Below are positions 8,814 through 16,538 of a stretch of DNA of 25,409 nt, piece by piece; position 1 is the first letter of the stretch, and the number at the start of each line of letters is the position of its first letter. Under the pieces are notes generated by a model. The model was not told where the DNA came from and searched no databases. It saw only the letters and a program-made list of their open reading frames with translations. A program made the translations under genes and the position numbers. This stretch comes from ZC4RG30 sp964456255 (GTDB lineage Bacteria > Pseudomonadota > Gammaproteobacteria > Steroidobacterales > Steroidobacteraceae): positions 1 through 25,409 of the forward strand of contig CAYWDZ010000016.1 of NCBI GenBank assembly GCA_964456255.1. Reading direction: 5' to 3'.

Positions 8814-11324
8814 ATGAGTTTGATGCGGACTGGGCGAATCCTGTGGGTGAGTGCAGGCCTGGGTTGCTGGGCCCTGGGCGGTTCTGTGGCGGTTGCGGCC
8901 ACACCCGATGCCGCCACCGCGCATAGCCAGTGGCAGCTCGTTGAGGACTACTGTTTCAAGTGCCACAACACCGAGGATTGGGCCGGAAGCGTTGCTTTCG
9001 ACGCGATGTCCATCTCCGATGTCCCGCAGGACGGCAAGGTCTGGGAAGCCGCGATCAAGAAGCTCAAGAGTGGCCTGATGCCGCCCCCCGGCCAGAAGCA
9101 GCCGGATCGCAAGGCGGTGAGCAGCCTGGTTTCCTATCTGGAGACCACACTGGATTCCGCGCAGACCAAGGCCTATGTGGGTTATATCCCGCTGCGCCGG
9201 CTCAATCGGCGCGAGTACGCCAATGCCGTGCGGGACCTGATCGGCCTCGAAATCGACCCGGCCACGTACCTGCCCCAGGATGACCTGCTTGACGGGTTCG
9301 ACACCAATGCCGAGTTGCTGCGCGTCTCTCCCACGTTCCTCGACCAGGCGGTGACGGCGGCACGCGCGATTTCACTGCTGGCCGTCGGCGATGCCAATTC
9401 GGTACCACTGGAAACCACCTACGGCCCGATCCCCAACATGATCCTGTCGCTGGCCGCACGACCGGCCGAGGCCTCGGGCAACCAGCAGAAGTACAAGGAC
9501 GGCATGCCCTTCGGCACGCGCGGCGGCATGTCGGTCACCCATAATTTCCCGGCCGATGGCAACTACCTGCTGAGCATCGGTGACATGGCGCTGGCTCGCA
9601 CGGTGCCGAACATGGAGTTCGAGAACACCGTCATCGCCCTGCTGGATGGCAAGGAGATCTGGCGCACCACCGTTGGCGGCGAAGAAGACCACCAGTCCAT
9701 CGACCAGCGGCTCGACGATGGCGTGGCCCGCATCAATGGTCGCCTGAAGGACATCCCTTTCCGCGCCACGGCCGGCCAGCATGAGGTGGCCGTGACGTTC
9801 CTGCGCCGCAGCTACGCAGAGCAGGATGATCGCAGTTCGTCTCCGGGACACTCGGACGATGGCCGCGGGTTCAACATTCTCGAGGGCGGCCTGCAGCGCG
9901 TGCCGGCGGTCCATGCCATGTTCATCAAGGGCCCCACGAAGATCACCGGCATGAGCGATTCGGAAAGCCGGAAGAAGATCTTCATCTGCAAGCCGGCAAG
10001 CGCCGCCGACGAACCTGCCTGTGCCCGCAGGATCGTTGCCAACCTGGCGCGCAATGCCTTCCGCCGCCCGGTTGCGGATGAGGATGTCACCCCGTTGATG
10101 CGCTTCTATGAAGCTGCGCGCAAGGAAGGCAAGAGCTTCGACCAGGGTATCCGCGATTCGCTGGCTGCAATCCTGGCGAGCCCGTTGTTCCTGTACCGCG
10201 CCGAAGCCGCGGTGGAAGCCGGCAGCCGTGAACTCACCGACATCGAGCTTGCCTCGCGCCTGTCCTTCTTCATCTGGAGCAGCCTGCCCGACGACGAGTT
10301 GCTGAAGCTGGCGGAAAGGAACGAGCTGCACAAGCCCGACGTGCTCAGAGCCCAGGTGCATCGCATGATCCGCGACGACCGGGGCATCTCGTTGACCCGC
10401 GACTTCGCCTTCCAGTGGCTGAACGTTGCCAAGCTGGACACCATCGTGCCGAACCGCGGCCAGTTCGCCCATGCCAGCGGCGTGTATGACCCGCGGCCGG
10501 CGTTCAAGAAGGAGCTGGAGCTGTTCATGGACAGCATCCTGCGCGACGACAAGAGCGTGGTGGACCTGCTCACCGCTGACTACACCTTCATGAACGAGCA
10601 GATCGGGCTGGTCTACGGACTGACTGACGTGCGCGGCAATGGCTTCCACCGTGTGCAGCTCACGGACCCGAAGCGCTTTGGTCTGCTGGGCAAGGGCGCC
10701 GTGCTGATGCTGACCGCCAACCCGAACCGCACCGCACCCGTGCTGCGCGGCGTGTGGATCATGGAGCGCATCCTGGGCACCCCGCCGGCCACGCCGCCGC
10801 CGAATGTGCCCGACCTGAATGCCGCCGCCACCGGCGGGCGGCCGACGACCGTGCGTGAAAAGACCGAGATCCACCGTCGCAATCCGACCTGCGCCGCGTG
10901 CCACAGGGTCATGGATCCGCTGGGTTTCGCGCTGGAAAACTTCGACACCGTGGGCGCCTTCCACGCGGTCGATCCACAGTCGCGACTGCCCATCGACACG
11001 GCGGCGACCATGCCTGACGGCACCGAGCTGAAAGGCCCGGAAGACCTGCACAAGGCGCTTGCCTCACGCGGCGACCAGCTGGCCCAGATCATCACGGAAA
11101 AGCTGATGGCCTACAGCATTGGCAGGCCGCTCGACCACCGCGACATGCCCAGCGTGCGCCAGATCCTGCACATGGCCGCCACGAACAACTATCGTTTCGA
11201 GGACATCGTGCTGGGGGTCGCCAGCAGCGACGCCTTCCGTCGCCGTGAAGCGCCTCCGCTGCCAAAGTCGACGACCGCCCAGGCGGCCAATATCATCCCC
11301 ACTTCCGCTCTGCCCACACCCTGA
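8814..11324 (+). CDS. exported c-type cytochrome of the PSD/PSCyt type (DUF1587-DUF1595-DUF1592-DUF1588-DUF1585)
   Basis: The 836-residue product begins with a Sec signal peptide (hydrophobic to about residue 29, GSVAVAA). A cytochrome c-like domain follows with heme motif C47-F-K-C-H51 and a downstream GLMPPPGQ, where the Met may be the axial ligand. Recognisable blocks come in order: DUF1587 (about 122-185, LRRLNRREYANAVRDLIGL); a beta-rich region (about 220-370); DUF1595 (about 403-462, FRRPVADED); DUF1592 (about 473-600, LASRLSFFIWSSLPDDELL); DUF1588 (about 621-720) with a second heme-type motif C693-A-A-C-H697 in CAACHRVMDPLGFALE; and DUF1585 (about 738-815, YSIGRPLDHRDMP). This order is the standard PSD/PSCyt architecture known from Planctomycetes and some proteobacteria. 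Biochemical function is unknown; a periplasmic redox role is inferred from the two CxxCH motifs. It is followed after 17 bp by its usual partner, a DUF1552 gene. Confidence 0.93.
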   Translation: MSLMRTGRILWVSAGLGCWALGGSVAVAATPDAATAHSQWQLVEDYCFKCHNTEDWAGSVAFDAMSISDVPQDGKVWEAAIKKLKSGLMPPPGQKQPDRKAVSSLVSYLETTLDSAQTKAYVGYIPLRRLNRREYANAVRDLIGLEIDPATYLPQDDLLDGFDTNAELLRVSPTFLDQAVTAARAISLLAVGDANSVPLETTYGPIPNMILSLAARPAEASGNQQKYKDGMPFGTRGGMSVTHNFPADGNYLLSIGDMALARTVPNMEFENTVIALLDGKEIWRTTVGGEEDHQSIDQRLDDGVARINGRLKDIPFRATAGQHEVAVTFLRRSYAEQDDRSSSPGHSDDGRGFNILEGGLQRVPAVHAMFIKGPTKITGMSDSESRKKIFICKPASAADEPACARRIVANLARNAFRRPVADEDVTPLMRFYEAARKEGKSFDQGIRDSLAAILASPLFLYRAEAAVEAGSRELTDIELASRLSFFIWSSLPDDELLKLAERNELHKPDVLRAQVHRMIRDDRGISLTRDFAFQWLNVAKLDTIVPNRGQFAHASGVYDPRPAFKKELELFMDSILRDDKSVVDLLTADYTFMNEQIGLVYGLTDVRGNGFHRVQLTDPKRFGLLGKGAVLMLTANPNRTAPVLRGVWIMERILGTPPATPPPNVPDLNAAATGGRPTTVREKTEIHRRNPTCAACHRVMDPLGFALENFDTVGAFHAVDPQSRLPIDTAATMPDGTELKGPEDLHKALASRGDQLAQIITEKLMAYSIGRPLDHRDMPSVRQILHMAATNNYRFEDIVLGVASSDAFRRREAPPLPKSTTAQAANIIPTSALPTP

Positions 11325-11341
11325 AGGCCAGGAGACTCGCC

Positions 11342-12619
11342 ATGTTCCTTACCAAGAAGCATCTGTCCCGCCGCACGGTACTGAAGGGTGCAGGCGCGAC
11401 CATTGCACTGCCATTGCTCGACGCAATGATTCCCGCCCACACGGCATGGGCCGATACGGCAGCAGCGGTGAAGACCCGCCTGGGCTTCGTCTACTTCCCG
11501 CATGGCGCAGTACAGAAGTTCTGGACGCCCGAGGGAACTGGCAAGGACTTCAAGTTTTCGCGGATCCTGGAGCCGATCGCGCCCATGCGCGAGTACGTGA
11601 CGGTGATCAGCGGGCTGCGCAACAAGCCGGGCGAGAGCTCCAACCCGCACGGCATCATTGAATCCACCTGGCTGACCGTGAAGAGCCCGGACGACCGCAC
11701 CAGCAAGGGCCCGAATGTGGGCATGTCCATTGATCAGGTCGCGGCCCGCGAAATCGGTCAGGACACTCCGCTGTCATCGCTGGAGCTGTGCGGCGAACCG
11801 GGCGGTTCGGTCAACTACCGCACGGGTGGTGCCAGCCTCCCGCTGGAAGGCAACCCGCGCAAGGTGTTCTACACGATGTTCGGTCCCGGCGATTCCAACG
11901 CCGACCGCATGGCCCGCCTCGGCGCCACAGGCAGCTTGCTGGACTATGTACGCGAAGCCAGCGCGAGCCTGAACCGCAAGCTCGACGCTGCGGATCGCGC
12001 GCTGGTCGGCGATTACCTCGAATCGGTACGCGAAGTGGAAGGCCGCGTGCAGAAGCTGATGGCCAAGGCCGACAGCCTGGGCAACCTGCCCGACGCACCG
12101 ATCGGAACTCCTGATGACTTCACCGAGTTGCTCGACGTGCAGTTCGACATGATTGCGCTGGCCTTCCAGACCGGCCAGACGCGCATCGCCTCGATGCGCA
12201 TGATCAAGGAAGCCTCGATGCGCACGTTCCCGACCGAGAATGTCGACGAGGCCTTCCATCCGCTGTCGCACCACGGTGAGGATCCTGCCAAGCACGAGAA
12301 GCTGGTGCGTGTGCAGGCCTACCAGACCGCGCGCTTCACGCGCTTCATCCAGCGCCTGGCCAGCATGAAGGAAGGCAACGCCAACATCCTGGACAACTCC
12401 ATCATCCTGTTCGGCAGCAACATGGCCAACAGCGACCTGCACAACAACAACCCGCTGCCGCAGCTGCTTGCCGGCAAGGGTGGCGGCCTGAAGGGTGGCC
12501 AGCACCTGGCCATGCCGAAGGACACGCCGCACGCGAACATCCTGCTGACCATGGCGCAGCGCGCCGGCGTCAACATCGACTCGTTCGGCGATTCGACCGG
12601 CTCGTTCAGCGAGGCTTGA
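11342..12619 (+). CDS. Tat-exported DUF1552 (HXXSHH family) protein
   Basis: The 425-residue product has a twin-arginine-type signal (LSRRTVLKGAGATIALPLLDAM, RR at 10-11) with a likely cleavage around AWA-DT. The mature part matches the DUF1552 family: an N-terminal LGFVYFPHGAV motif, a WTPEGTGKDF segment, the ISGLRNKPGE region and the family-naming HXXSHH motif at residues 306-311 (HPLSHH). The C-terminal part contains NSIILFGSNMANSDLHNNNPLPQLLAGKGGG. The fold is probably related to DUF1501/alkaline-phosphatase-like proteins, and the clustered His residues suggest metal binding; neither is proven. An AGGAG Shine-Dalgarno lies about 6 bases before the ATG. Tat export fits a protein folded with cofactor in the cytoplasm. 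It forms an operon with the upstream cytochrome-type gene and the ankyrin gene 2 bp downstream. Confidence 0.92.
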   Translation: MFLTKKHLSRRTVLKGAGATIALPLLDAMIPAHTAWADTAAAVKTRLGFVYFPHGAVQKFWTPEGTGKDFKFSRILEPIAPMREYVTVISGLRNKPGESSNPHGIIESTWLTVKSPDDRTSKGPNVGMSIDQVAAREIGQDTPLSSLELCGEPGGSVNYRTGGASLPLEGNPRKVFYTMFGPGDSNADRMARLGATGSLLDYVREASASLNRKLDAADRALVGDYLESVREVEGRVQKLMAKADSLGNLPDAPIGTPDDFTELLDVQFDMIALAFQTGQTRIASMRMIKEASMRTFPTENVDEAFHPLSHHGEDPAKHEKLVRVQAYQTARFTRFIQRLASMKEGNANILDNSIILFGSNMANSDLHNNNPLPQLLAGKGGGLKGGQHLAMPKDTPHANILLTMAQRAGVNIDSFGDSTGSFSEA

Positions 12620-12621
12620 GC

Positions 12622-14454
12622 ATGTCCAGGGGGCTAAAGGGCACCGCCGTGCTGGCCGTGGCGCTGGCACTGTGGGCTTCGGCCGGCGCTGCGGCAAATT
12701 CCGTCGATGAGCCGCGCCGACCGGATGGCAGCACTCCGCTGCAGTGGGCGGTGTTCCAGGCGGACATTCCCGAGGCCGAACGCCTGATCAAGGCTGGCGC
12801 CGACGTTTCCGCGACCAACAACTACGGCATCAACCCGATGCTGCTGGCCGCGGATATCGCCAACACGCGCTTGATCGAGTTGCTGCTGAAGGCTGGTGCC
12901 AGCGCGAAGTCGGCCAATGCCGATGGCGAAACCGCCCTGCACCTGGTGGCGCGGGCCGGCAATCTGGATGCTGCCAGGATGCTGCTGAAGGCCGGCGCGG
13001 TCGTGGACGCCCGTGAGCAATTGGGCATGCAGACACCGCTGATGTGGGCCGTGGCTCGGCGCCAGCCGCAGATGGTGGAACTGCTGATCAGCGCCGGTGC
13101 GGATGTCAATATCCGCGGCGCCATCCGCGACTATCAGCGCGTGGCCACGGCCGAGAGCCGCGCCAAGCAGCTGCACGAGCGCGGCGGCCTCACGCCGCTG
13201 CTGTATGCAGCCCGGGAGAACTGTCGCGAATGCGTGGAGATCCTGCTGAAGCACGGGGCCGACGTGAACAAGGCCGACCCGACCGGCGTCTCTGCGCTGG
13301 TCTTCGCGCTGATGAACAGCAACTGGGACATCGCGAAACGCCTCGTCGAGGCCGGCGCTGACGTGAACCAGTGGGACATCTATGGCCAGGGCCCACTGGC
13401 CGTGGCAATCGGCGGCATGGGCACCGCCAACGGGCGCAATCCGCTGGACGACGATCGGCCCAATACAGCCACCGGCCCGGAGCTGGTGCAGATGCTGATC
13501 GCACGCGGCGCGAACCCGAATCAGCAGACCTACATGAGCCCCACCGTGGGACGGGGCGGAACACGCGGCACCACGCCCTTCATGGTGGCCGTCAGCACGG
13601 GCAACGTCGAGCTGGTCAAGCAGCTGCTGGCCAAGGGCGCCAATCCGCGGCTCGCCACTTCCGAAGGCGAAGGCCCGATCATCCTCGCTGTGCAGACGCG
13701 TGGTGGTGGCGGCGGTGGATTTGGTGGCGGCGGTCGGGGCGGCGGCGGCCCACCGGGCGGTTTCGGTGGCGGTCCGCCGGGCGGAGCTCCGCCCGCCAGC
13801 GGCGCGGCCCCATCCGATGCACCGTCCGGCGATGGCAGTGCCGCTGCTCCCACCGCGCGGACGCCTGCGGCGAGCGGTGCGCCCTCATTTGCTGCCCTGC
13901 CCCCAGCCCTGCGCAATGCGGCCGGCGCAGCCCCTGCCGGTGGACCCTCGCGCGGCGGCGGACCTCCCGGTGGCGGCCGTGGCGGCGGCCCTGGCGCCGG
14001 TGGAGCCGGCGGCGGCGCGCCCGGTGGCGCAGCCCGCGGCGGCGGCACCAATACGACCGTCGAGTTGATCAAGGTGCTGGCCGATGCAGGTGCGGACGTG
14101 CATCTGGTGGCTCATCGCCACTTCCTGCAGCGCTCGCGCGGCGGCTCGGCGATGCACTATGCGGTGCGCGCGGGAGGCAACCACCAGGTCATCCAGGCAC
14201 TGCTGGATCTGGGAGTGGACATCAACGCCAAGGATGAAGACGGCCTGACTGCGCTGGACTACGCGATGGGTCGCGGCTATGTGCCCTTCCTGCAGATGCC
14301 CCAGCCGCCGAACACGGCGCTGGCCGACTACCTGCGCAGCGTTGGCGCCACGGTCGAACTCGCAAAGACGCCTGACTGGCCTCCCCAGGGCCCGCCAATC
14401 GCGACGGTGGTGTACGACTCGGTTATCTGGCCCGTTGATCCGATAGGTCCCTGA
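12622..14454 (+). CDS. exported ankyrin-repeat protein with a Gly/Pro/Ala-rich insert
   Basis: The 610-residue product starts with a Sec signal peptide (hydrophobic 8-25, ASAGAAA). Ankyrin repeats run from about residue 36 to 357, with clear units such as GSTPLQWAVFQADIPEAERLIKAGADV, GETALHLVARAGNLDAARMLLKAGA and GLTPLLYAARENCRECVEILLKHGADV (shown only partly conserved to consensus). A low-complexity Gly/Pro/Ala insert of roughly 115 residues (about 359-475) interrupts the array, after which two further repeats follow (ALLDLGVDINAKDEDGLTALDYA). The end (PVDPIGP) is not repeat-like. The ATG at 12622 is preferred because GAGG lies 7 bases upstream; a TTG at 12616 would overlap the preceding stop. 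The role is probably as a protein-interaction scaffold in the periplasm. Secreted ankyrin genes next to DUF1552/DUF1592 genes suggest they belong to one complex, which is an inference. Confidence 0.88.
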   Translation: MSRGLKGTAVLAVALALWASAGAAANSVDEPRRPDGSTPLQWAVFQADIPEAERLIKAGADVSATNNYGINPMLLAADIANTRLIELLLKAGASAKSANADGETALHLVARAGNLDAARMLLKAGAVVDAREQLGMQTPLMWAVARRQPQMVELLISAGADVNIRGAIRDYQRVATAESRAKQLHERGGLTPLLYAARENCRECVEILLKHGADVNKADPTGVSALVFALMNSNWDIAKRLVEAGADVNQWDIYGQGPLAVAIGGMGTANGRNPLDDDRPNTATGPELVQMLIARGANPNQQTYMSPTVGRGGTRGTTPFMVAVSTGNVELVKQLLAKGANPRLATSEGEGPIILAVQTRGGGGGGFGGGGRGGGGPPGGFGGGPPGGAPPASGAAPSDAPSGDGSAAAPTARTPAASGAPSFAALPPALRNAAGAAPAGGPSRGGGPPGGGRGGGPGAGGAGGGAPGGAARGGGTNTTVELIKVLADAGADVHLVAHRHFLQRSRGGSAMHYAVRAGGNHQVIQALLDLGVDINAKDEDGLTALDYAMGRGYVPFLQMPQPPNTALADYLRSVGATVELAKTPDWPPQGPPIATVVYDSVIWPVDPIGP

Positions 14455-15458
14455 TGCCCATTTCACGTAGACATTTTCTGCGCAACGGCGCGCAGGCCCT
14501 CGCGGTCGCGCCACTGTTCAACACCGTTGCGCCGGGCGATCCGGAAACGATTGCCGCGGGTGAGAAGAGCCGCAGCAAGCGCGCTGCCGCCAGGGACATC
14601 GTGGTCCGCAACGTGGCTGGCCTGTCGCTGATCTCGGGCGCCGGCTGCAATGTCGTTGCCCTGCCCGGCCCTGACGGCGCACTGATGGTGGATGGCGGCC
14701 TGGCCGTGAATTCGGAGCTGCTGCTCAAGGCGGTACTCAAAGCCACCAGGAGCAGCCGCGTTGGCACGTTGATCAACACGCATTGGCACCCCGAGCAGAC
14801 CGGTTCCAACGAGGCAGTTGGCAAGGCGGGCGGACAGATCATCGCGCACGAGGTCACCCGGATCGCGCTTGCCGCGCGCAATCGCTCGGCCATCTTCGAA
14901 GGCGTCTATGGTCCGGTGCCGACCGCAGGGCTGCCGACCCGCACCACCTACAACACCGGATCACTGCAGGTTGGCGACGAGCAGGTGGAGTACCGCTACC
15001 TGCCGGGCGCACACACCAATGGTGACCTGTTCGTGCATTTCCCGAAGCGCAATGTGATCGTCGCCGGCGGCCCGGTCGGTTCGGATCGCTGGCCGGTGCT
15101 CGACTATCTCAACGGCGGCTTCATGCATGGTTTCGTGCGCTCGTACGAGATCCTGTGCGACGTGTCGCAACCGGACACGATCATCATTCCGGCGTTTGGT
15201 CCGACGCTGACCGGCGCCGATATCCGCAGGCAGAAGGATGTGTACTGGGACCTGTTCAAACAGTTCTTCATCGTGTTCAACAAGGGCGCCGGTCCGCAGG
15301 AAGTCGTCGAGCTGAATCGCGGCATCGATTTCGCGACCGTGGGCACCATCGTGGCGCCGCGGCCCATCACGAAGGAATGGCTGGACAGGATGGGTGATCC
15401 GGCGGAATTCCTGTTTGCCGCCTACCGCAGCACCCAGATGGCAACCATACCGTTCTGA
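14454..15458 (+). CDS. Tat-exported metallo-beta-lactamase-fold protein with degenerate metal site
   Basis: The 334-residue product opens with a strong twin-arginine motif SRRHFLRNG (residues 4-12) and a hydrophobic stretch. The MBL fold is recognisable from GCNVVALPGPDGALMVDGG, LINTHWHPEQTGSN, PGAHTNGDLFVHFPKRNVIVAGG and the TIIIPAFGPTLTGADI end. Active members of this group usually read HxHxDH, HT(D/N)GD, GD and GHG. Here the motif is H110-W-H112-P-E114-Q115, His187 is kept, the usual Asp is Gly205/206, and the usual C-terminal His is Phe248. Four expected ligand positions are thus altered while three His remain. A conventional dinuclear zinc hydrolase is unlikely; a binding protein, a mononuclear metal protein or different chemistry are options. 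Its ATG overlaps the ankyrin stop by one base (TGATG), indicating coupled translation. Confidence 0.87.
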   Translation: MPISRRHFLRNGAQALAVAPLFNTVAPGDPETIAAGEKSRSKRAAARDIVVRNVAGLSLISGAGCNVVALPGPDGALMVDGGLAVNSELLLKAVLKATRSSRVGTLINTHWHPEQTGSNEAVGKAGGQIIAHEVTRIALAARNRSAIFEGVYGPVPTAGLPTRTTYNTGSLQVGDEQVEYRYLPGAHTNGDLFVHFPKRNVIVAGGPVGSDRWPVLDYLNGGFMHGFVRSYEILCDVSQPDTIIIPAFGPTLTGADIRRQKDVYWDLFKQFFIVFNKGAGPQEVVELNRGIDFATVGTIVAPRPITKEWLDRMGDPAEFLFAAYRSTQMATIPF

Positions 15459-15498
15459 AACGCATGCCGAGCGCCGACCGTTCGCGCGAGGATTCGAC

Positions 15499-16032
15499 AT
15501 GAGCCAGCACCCCGGACGACTTGCAGCAGCCATGGCCGCCGGTGCCGCCCTGACACTGGTACTTGCAGTAGCGCTGCGCAACAGCGAAGCCGCATCAGGC
15601 GACACCACCGCGGCGAGACTCCAGCGCCTGGAGGACCGCGAACAGATACTGGAACTGCTGTACGCCTACGGCGCCACGCTCGACCGGCATGACTTCGCGG
15701 CTTTTGGCCAGTTGTTTGCCGAGGATGCCGAGTACGGCAGCGGCCCCGGGGCGCCAACCCGCGGCCGCGCTGCGATCCAGGCACAGCTGGAGAAGACCAT
15801 CACCAGCAATCCGTCGAACCTGCCAGCCCCCAACCATCACCTGTTCTTCAATCCTTCGATCAAGGTGGATGGCGATCGCGCCACGGCGCACAGCCTGGGT
15901 GCCTACGTGGCGCCAGACTCGGCCCGCAAGACCACGCAGATGGTGTTCTTCGTCGCCTATGACGACCAGCTGGTACGCCGCGACGGGCGCTGGATGTTCC
16001 AGCGCCGCATCATCGGGAGCGGCGCGCCATAG
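15499..16032 (+). CDS. exported or membrane-anchored SnoaL/NTF2-like protein
   Basis: The 177-residue product has an N-terminal hydrophobic segment (about residues 8-27) acting as a signal peptide or anchor, then a single SnoaL-like domain. It carries the pattern DREQILELLYAYGATLDRHDFAAFGQLFAEDAEY at its start, HHLFFNPSIKVDGDRATAHSLGAYV in the middle and DGRWMFQRRIIGSG at the end. The opening helices keep the Tyr and the His/Asp positions that serve as catalytic residues in some cyclase or dehydratase members. The start at 15499 is preceded by GAGG in the right place; the open frame upstream overlaps the pseudo-MBL gene and lacks family resemblance. It lies 40 bp after the MBL-fold gene and is likely in the same operon. 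It resembles the individual domains of the triple-SnoaL protein at 469-2478. Confidence 0.85.
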   Translation: MSQHPGRLAAAMAAGAALTLVLAVALRNSEAASGDTTAARLQRLEDREQILELLYAYGATLDRHDFAAFGQLFAEDAEYGSGPGAPTRGRAAIQAQLEKTITSNPSNLPAPNHHLFFNPSIKVDGDRATAHSLGAYVAPDSARKTTQMVFFVAYDDQLVRRDGRWMFQRRIIGSGAP

Positions 16033-16037
16033 GTGAG

Positions 16038-16538
16038 GTGTTGCGCGGCTTCGCGCCGATCTCCGACCGCAAGGCGCGGCTGCTGATACTCGGCAGCATG
16101 CCCGGACAGGCCTCGCTGCAGGCCGGACAGTACTACGCCCATCCCCGCAATGGCTTCTGGCCGATCCTGGAATCGCTCTGGGGAATTTCCGCGCAGGAGC
16201 CATACCGCATGCGCGAACGCGCCGTGAAACGCGCCGGCATCGCCATCTGGGATGTACTGCAGCGCTGCCAGCGCCGCTCGAGTCTGGATTCACATATCGA
16301 TCCGGACTCGATCGTGGTCAATGATTTCGCCGGCTTCTTCCGCACGCATCCGGCCATTGTGTGCATCGCCTTCAACGGTGCGACCGCGGCGAGTCTGTAT
16401 CGGCGCCATGTCCTGCCACATCTCGGCGCCGGGGCTCGCGAACTGCCCGTGCTGCACTTGCCTTCCACCAGTCCGGCCAATGCCCGCCTGACGCTGGCCG
16501 ACAAACGCCGCGCGTGGGCGGCACTGGCTCAGCTCTGA
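16038..16538 (+). CDS. DNA-deoxyinosine glycosylase (uracil-DNA glycosylase superfamily)
   Basis: The 166-residue product matches the small hypoxanthine/deoxyinosine-specific branch of the uracil-DNA glycosylase superfamily. It has the N-terminal motif LLILGSMPGQASL, the Q..YYAHPRNGFWPIL segment, the conserved IAIWDVL block, FNG in CIAFNGATA, and the C-terminal LPSTSPANAR loop that contacts the minor groove. It would remove hypoxanthine from deaminated adenine in DNA. The start is a GTG at 16038, 5 bases after the SnoaL stop, with a GAGG-like sequence too close to be a normal Shine-Dalgarno; a TTG at 16041 is the alternative. Translation may therefore depend on coupling to the upstream gene. 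It ends 10 bp inside the convergent cysK gene. This repair enzyme has no obvious link to the exported cluster upstream. Confidence 0.88.
   Translation: MLRGFAPISDRKARLLILGSMPGQASLQAGQYYAHPRNGFWPILESLWGISAQEPYRMRERAVKRAGIAIWDVLQRCQRRSSLDSHIDPDSIVVNDFAGFFRTHPAIVCIAFNGATAASLYRRHVLPHLGAGARELPVLHLPSTSPANARLTLADKRRAWAALAQL

Noticed and set aside
9372..11051. Minus-strand open frame of 559 codons inside the cytochrome-type gene
   Set aside because: It mirrors a gene with clear heme motifs and domain blocks; the antisense product is compositionally odd and matches nothing I recognise.
13700..14046. GC-rich repeat tract considered as a mobile or intergenic repeat
   Set aside because: The reading frame is open throughout and encodes a Gly/Pro/Ala linker between ankyrin repeats.
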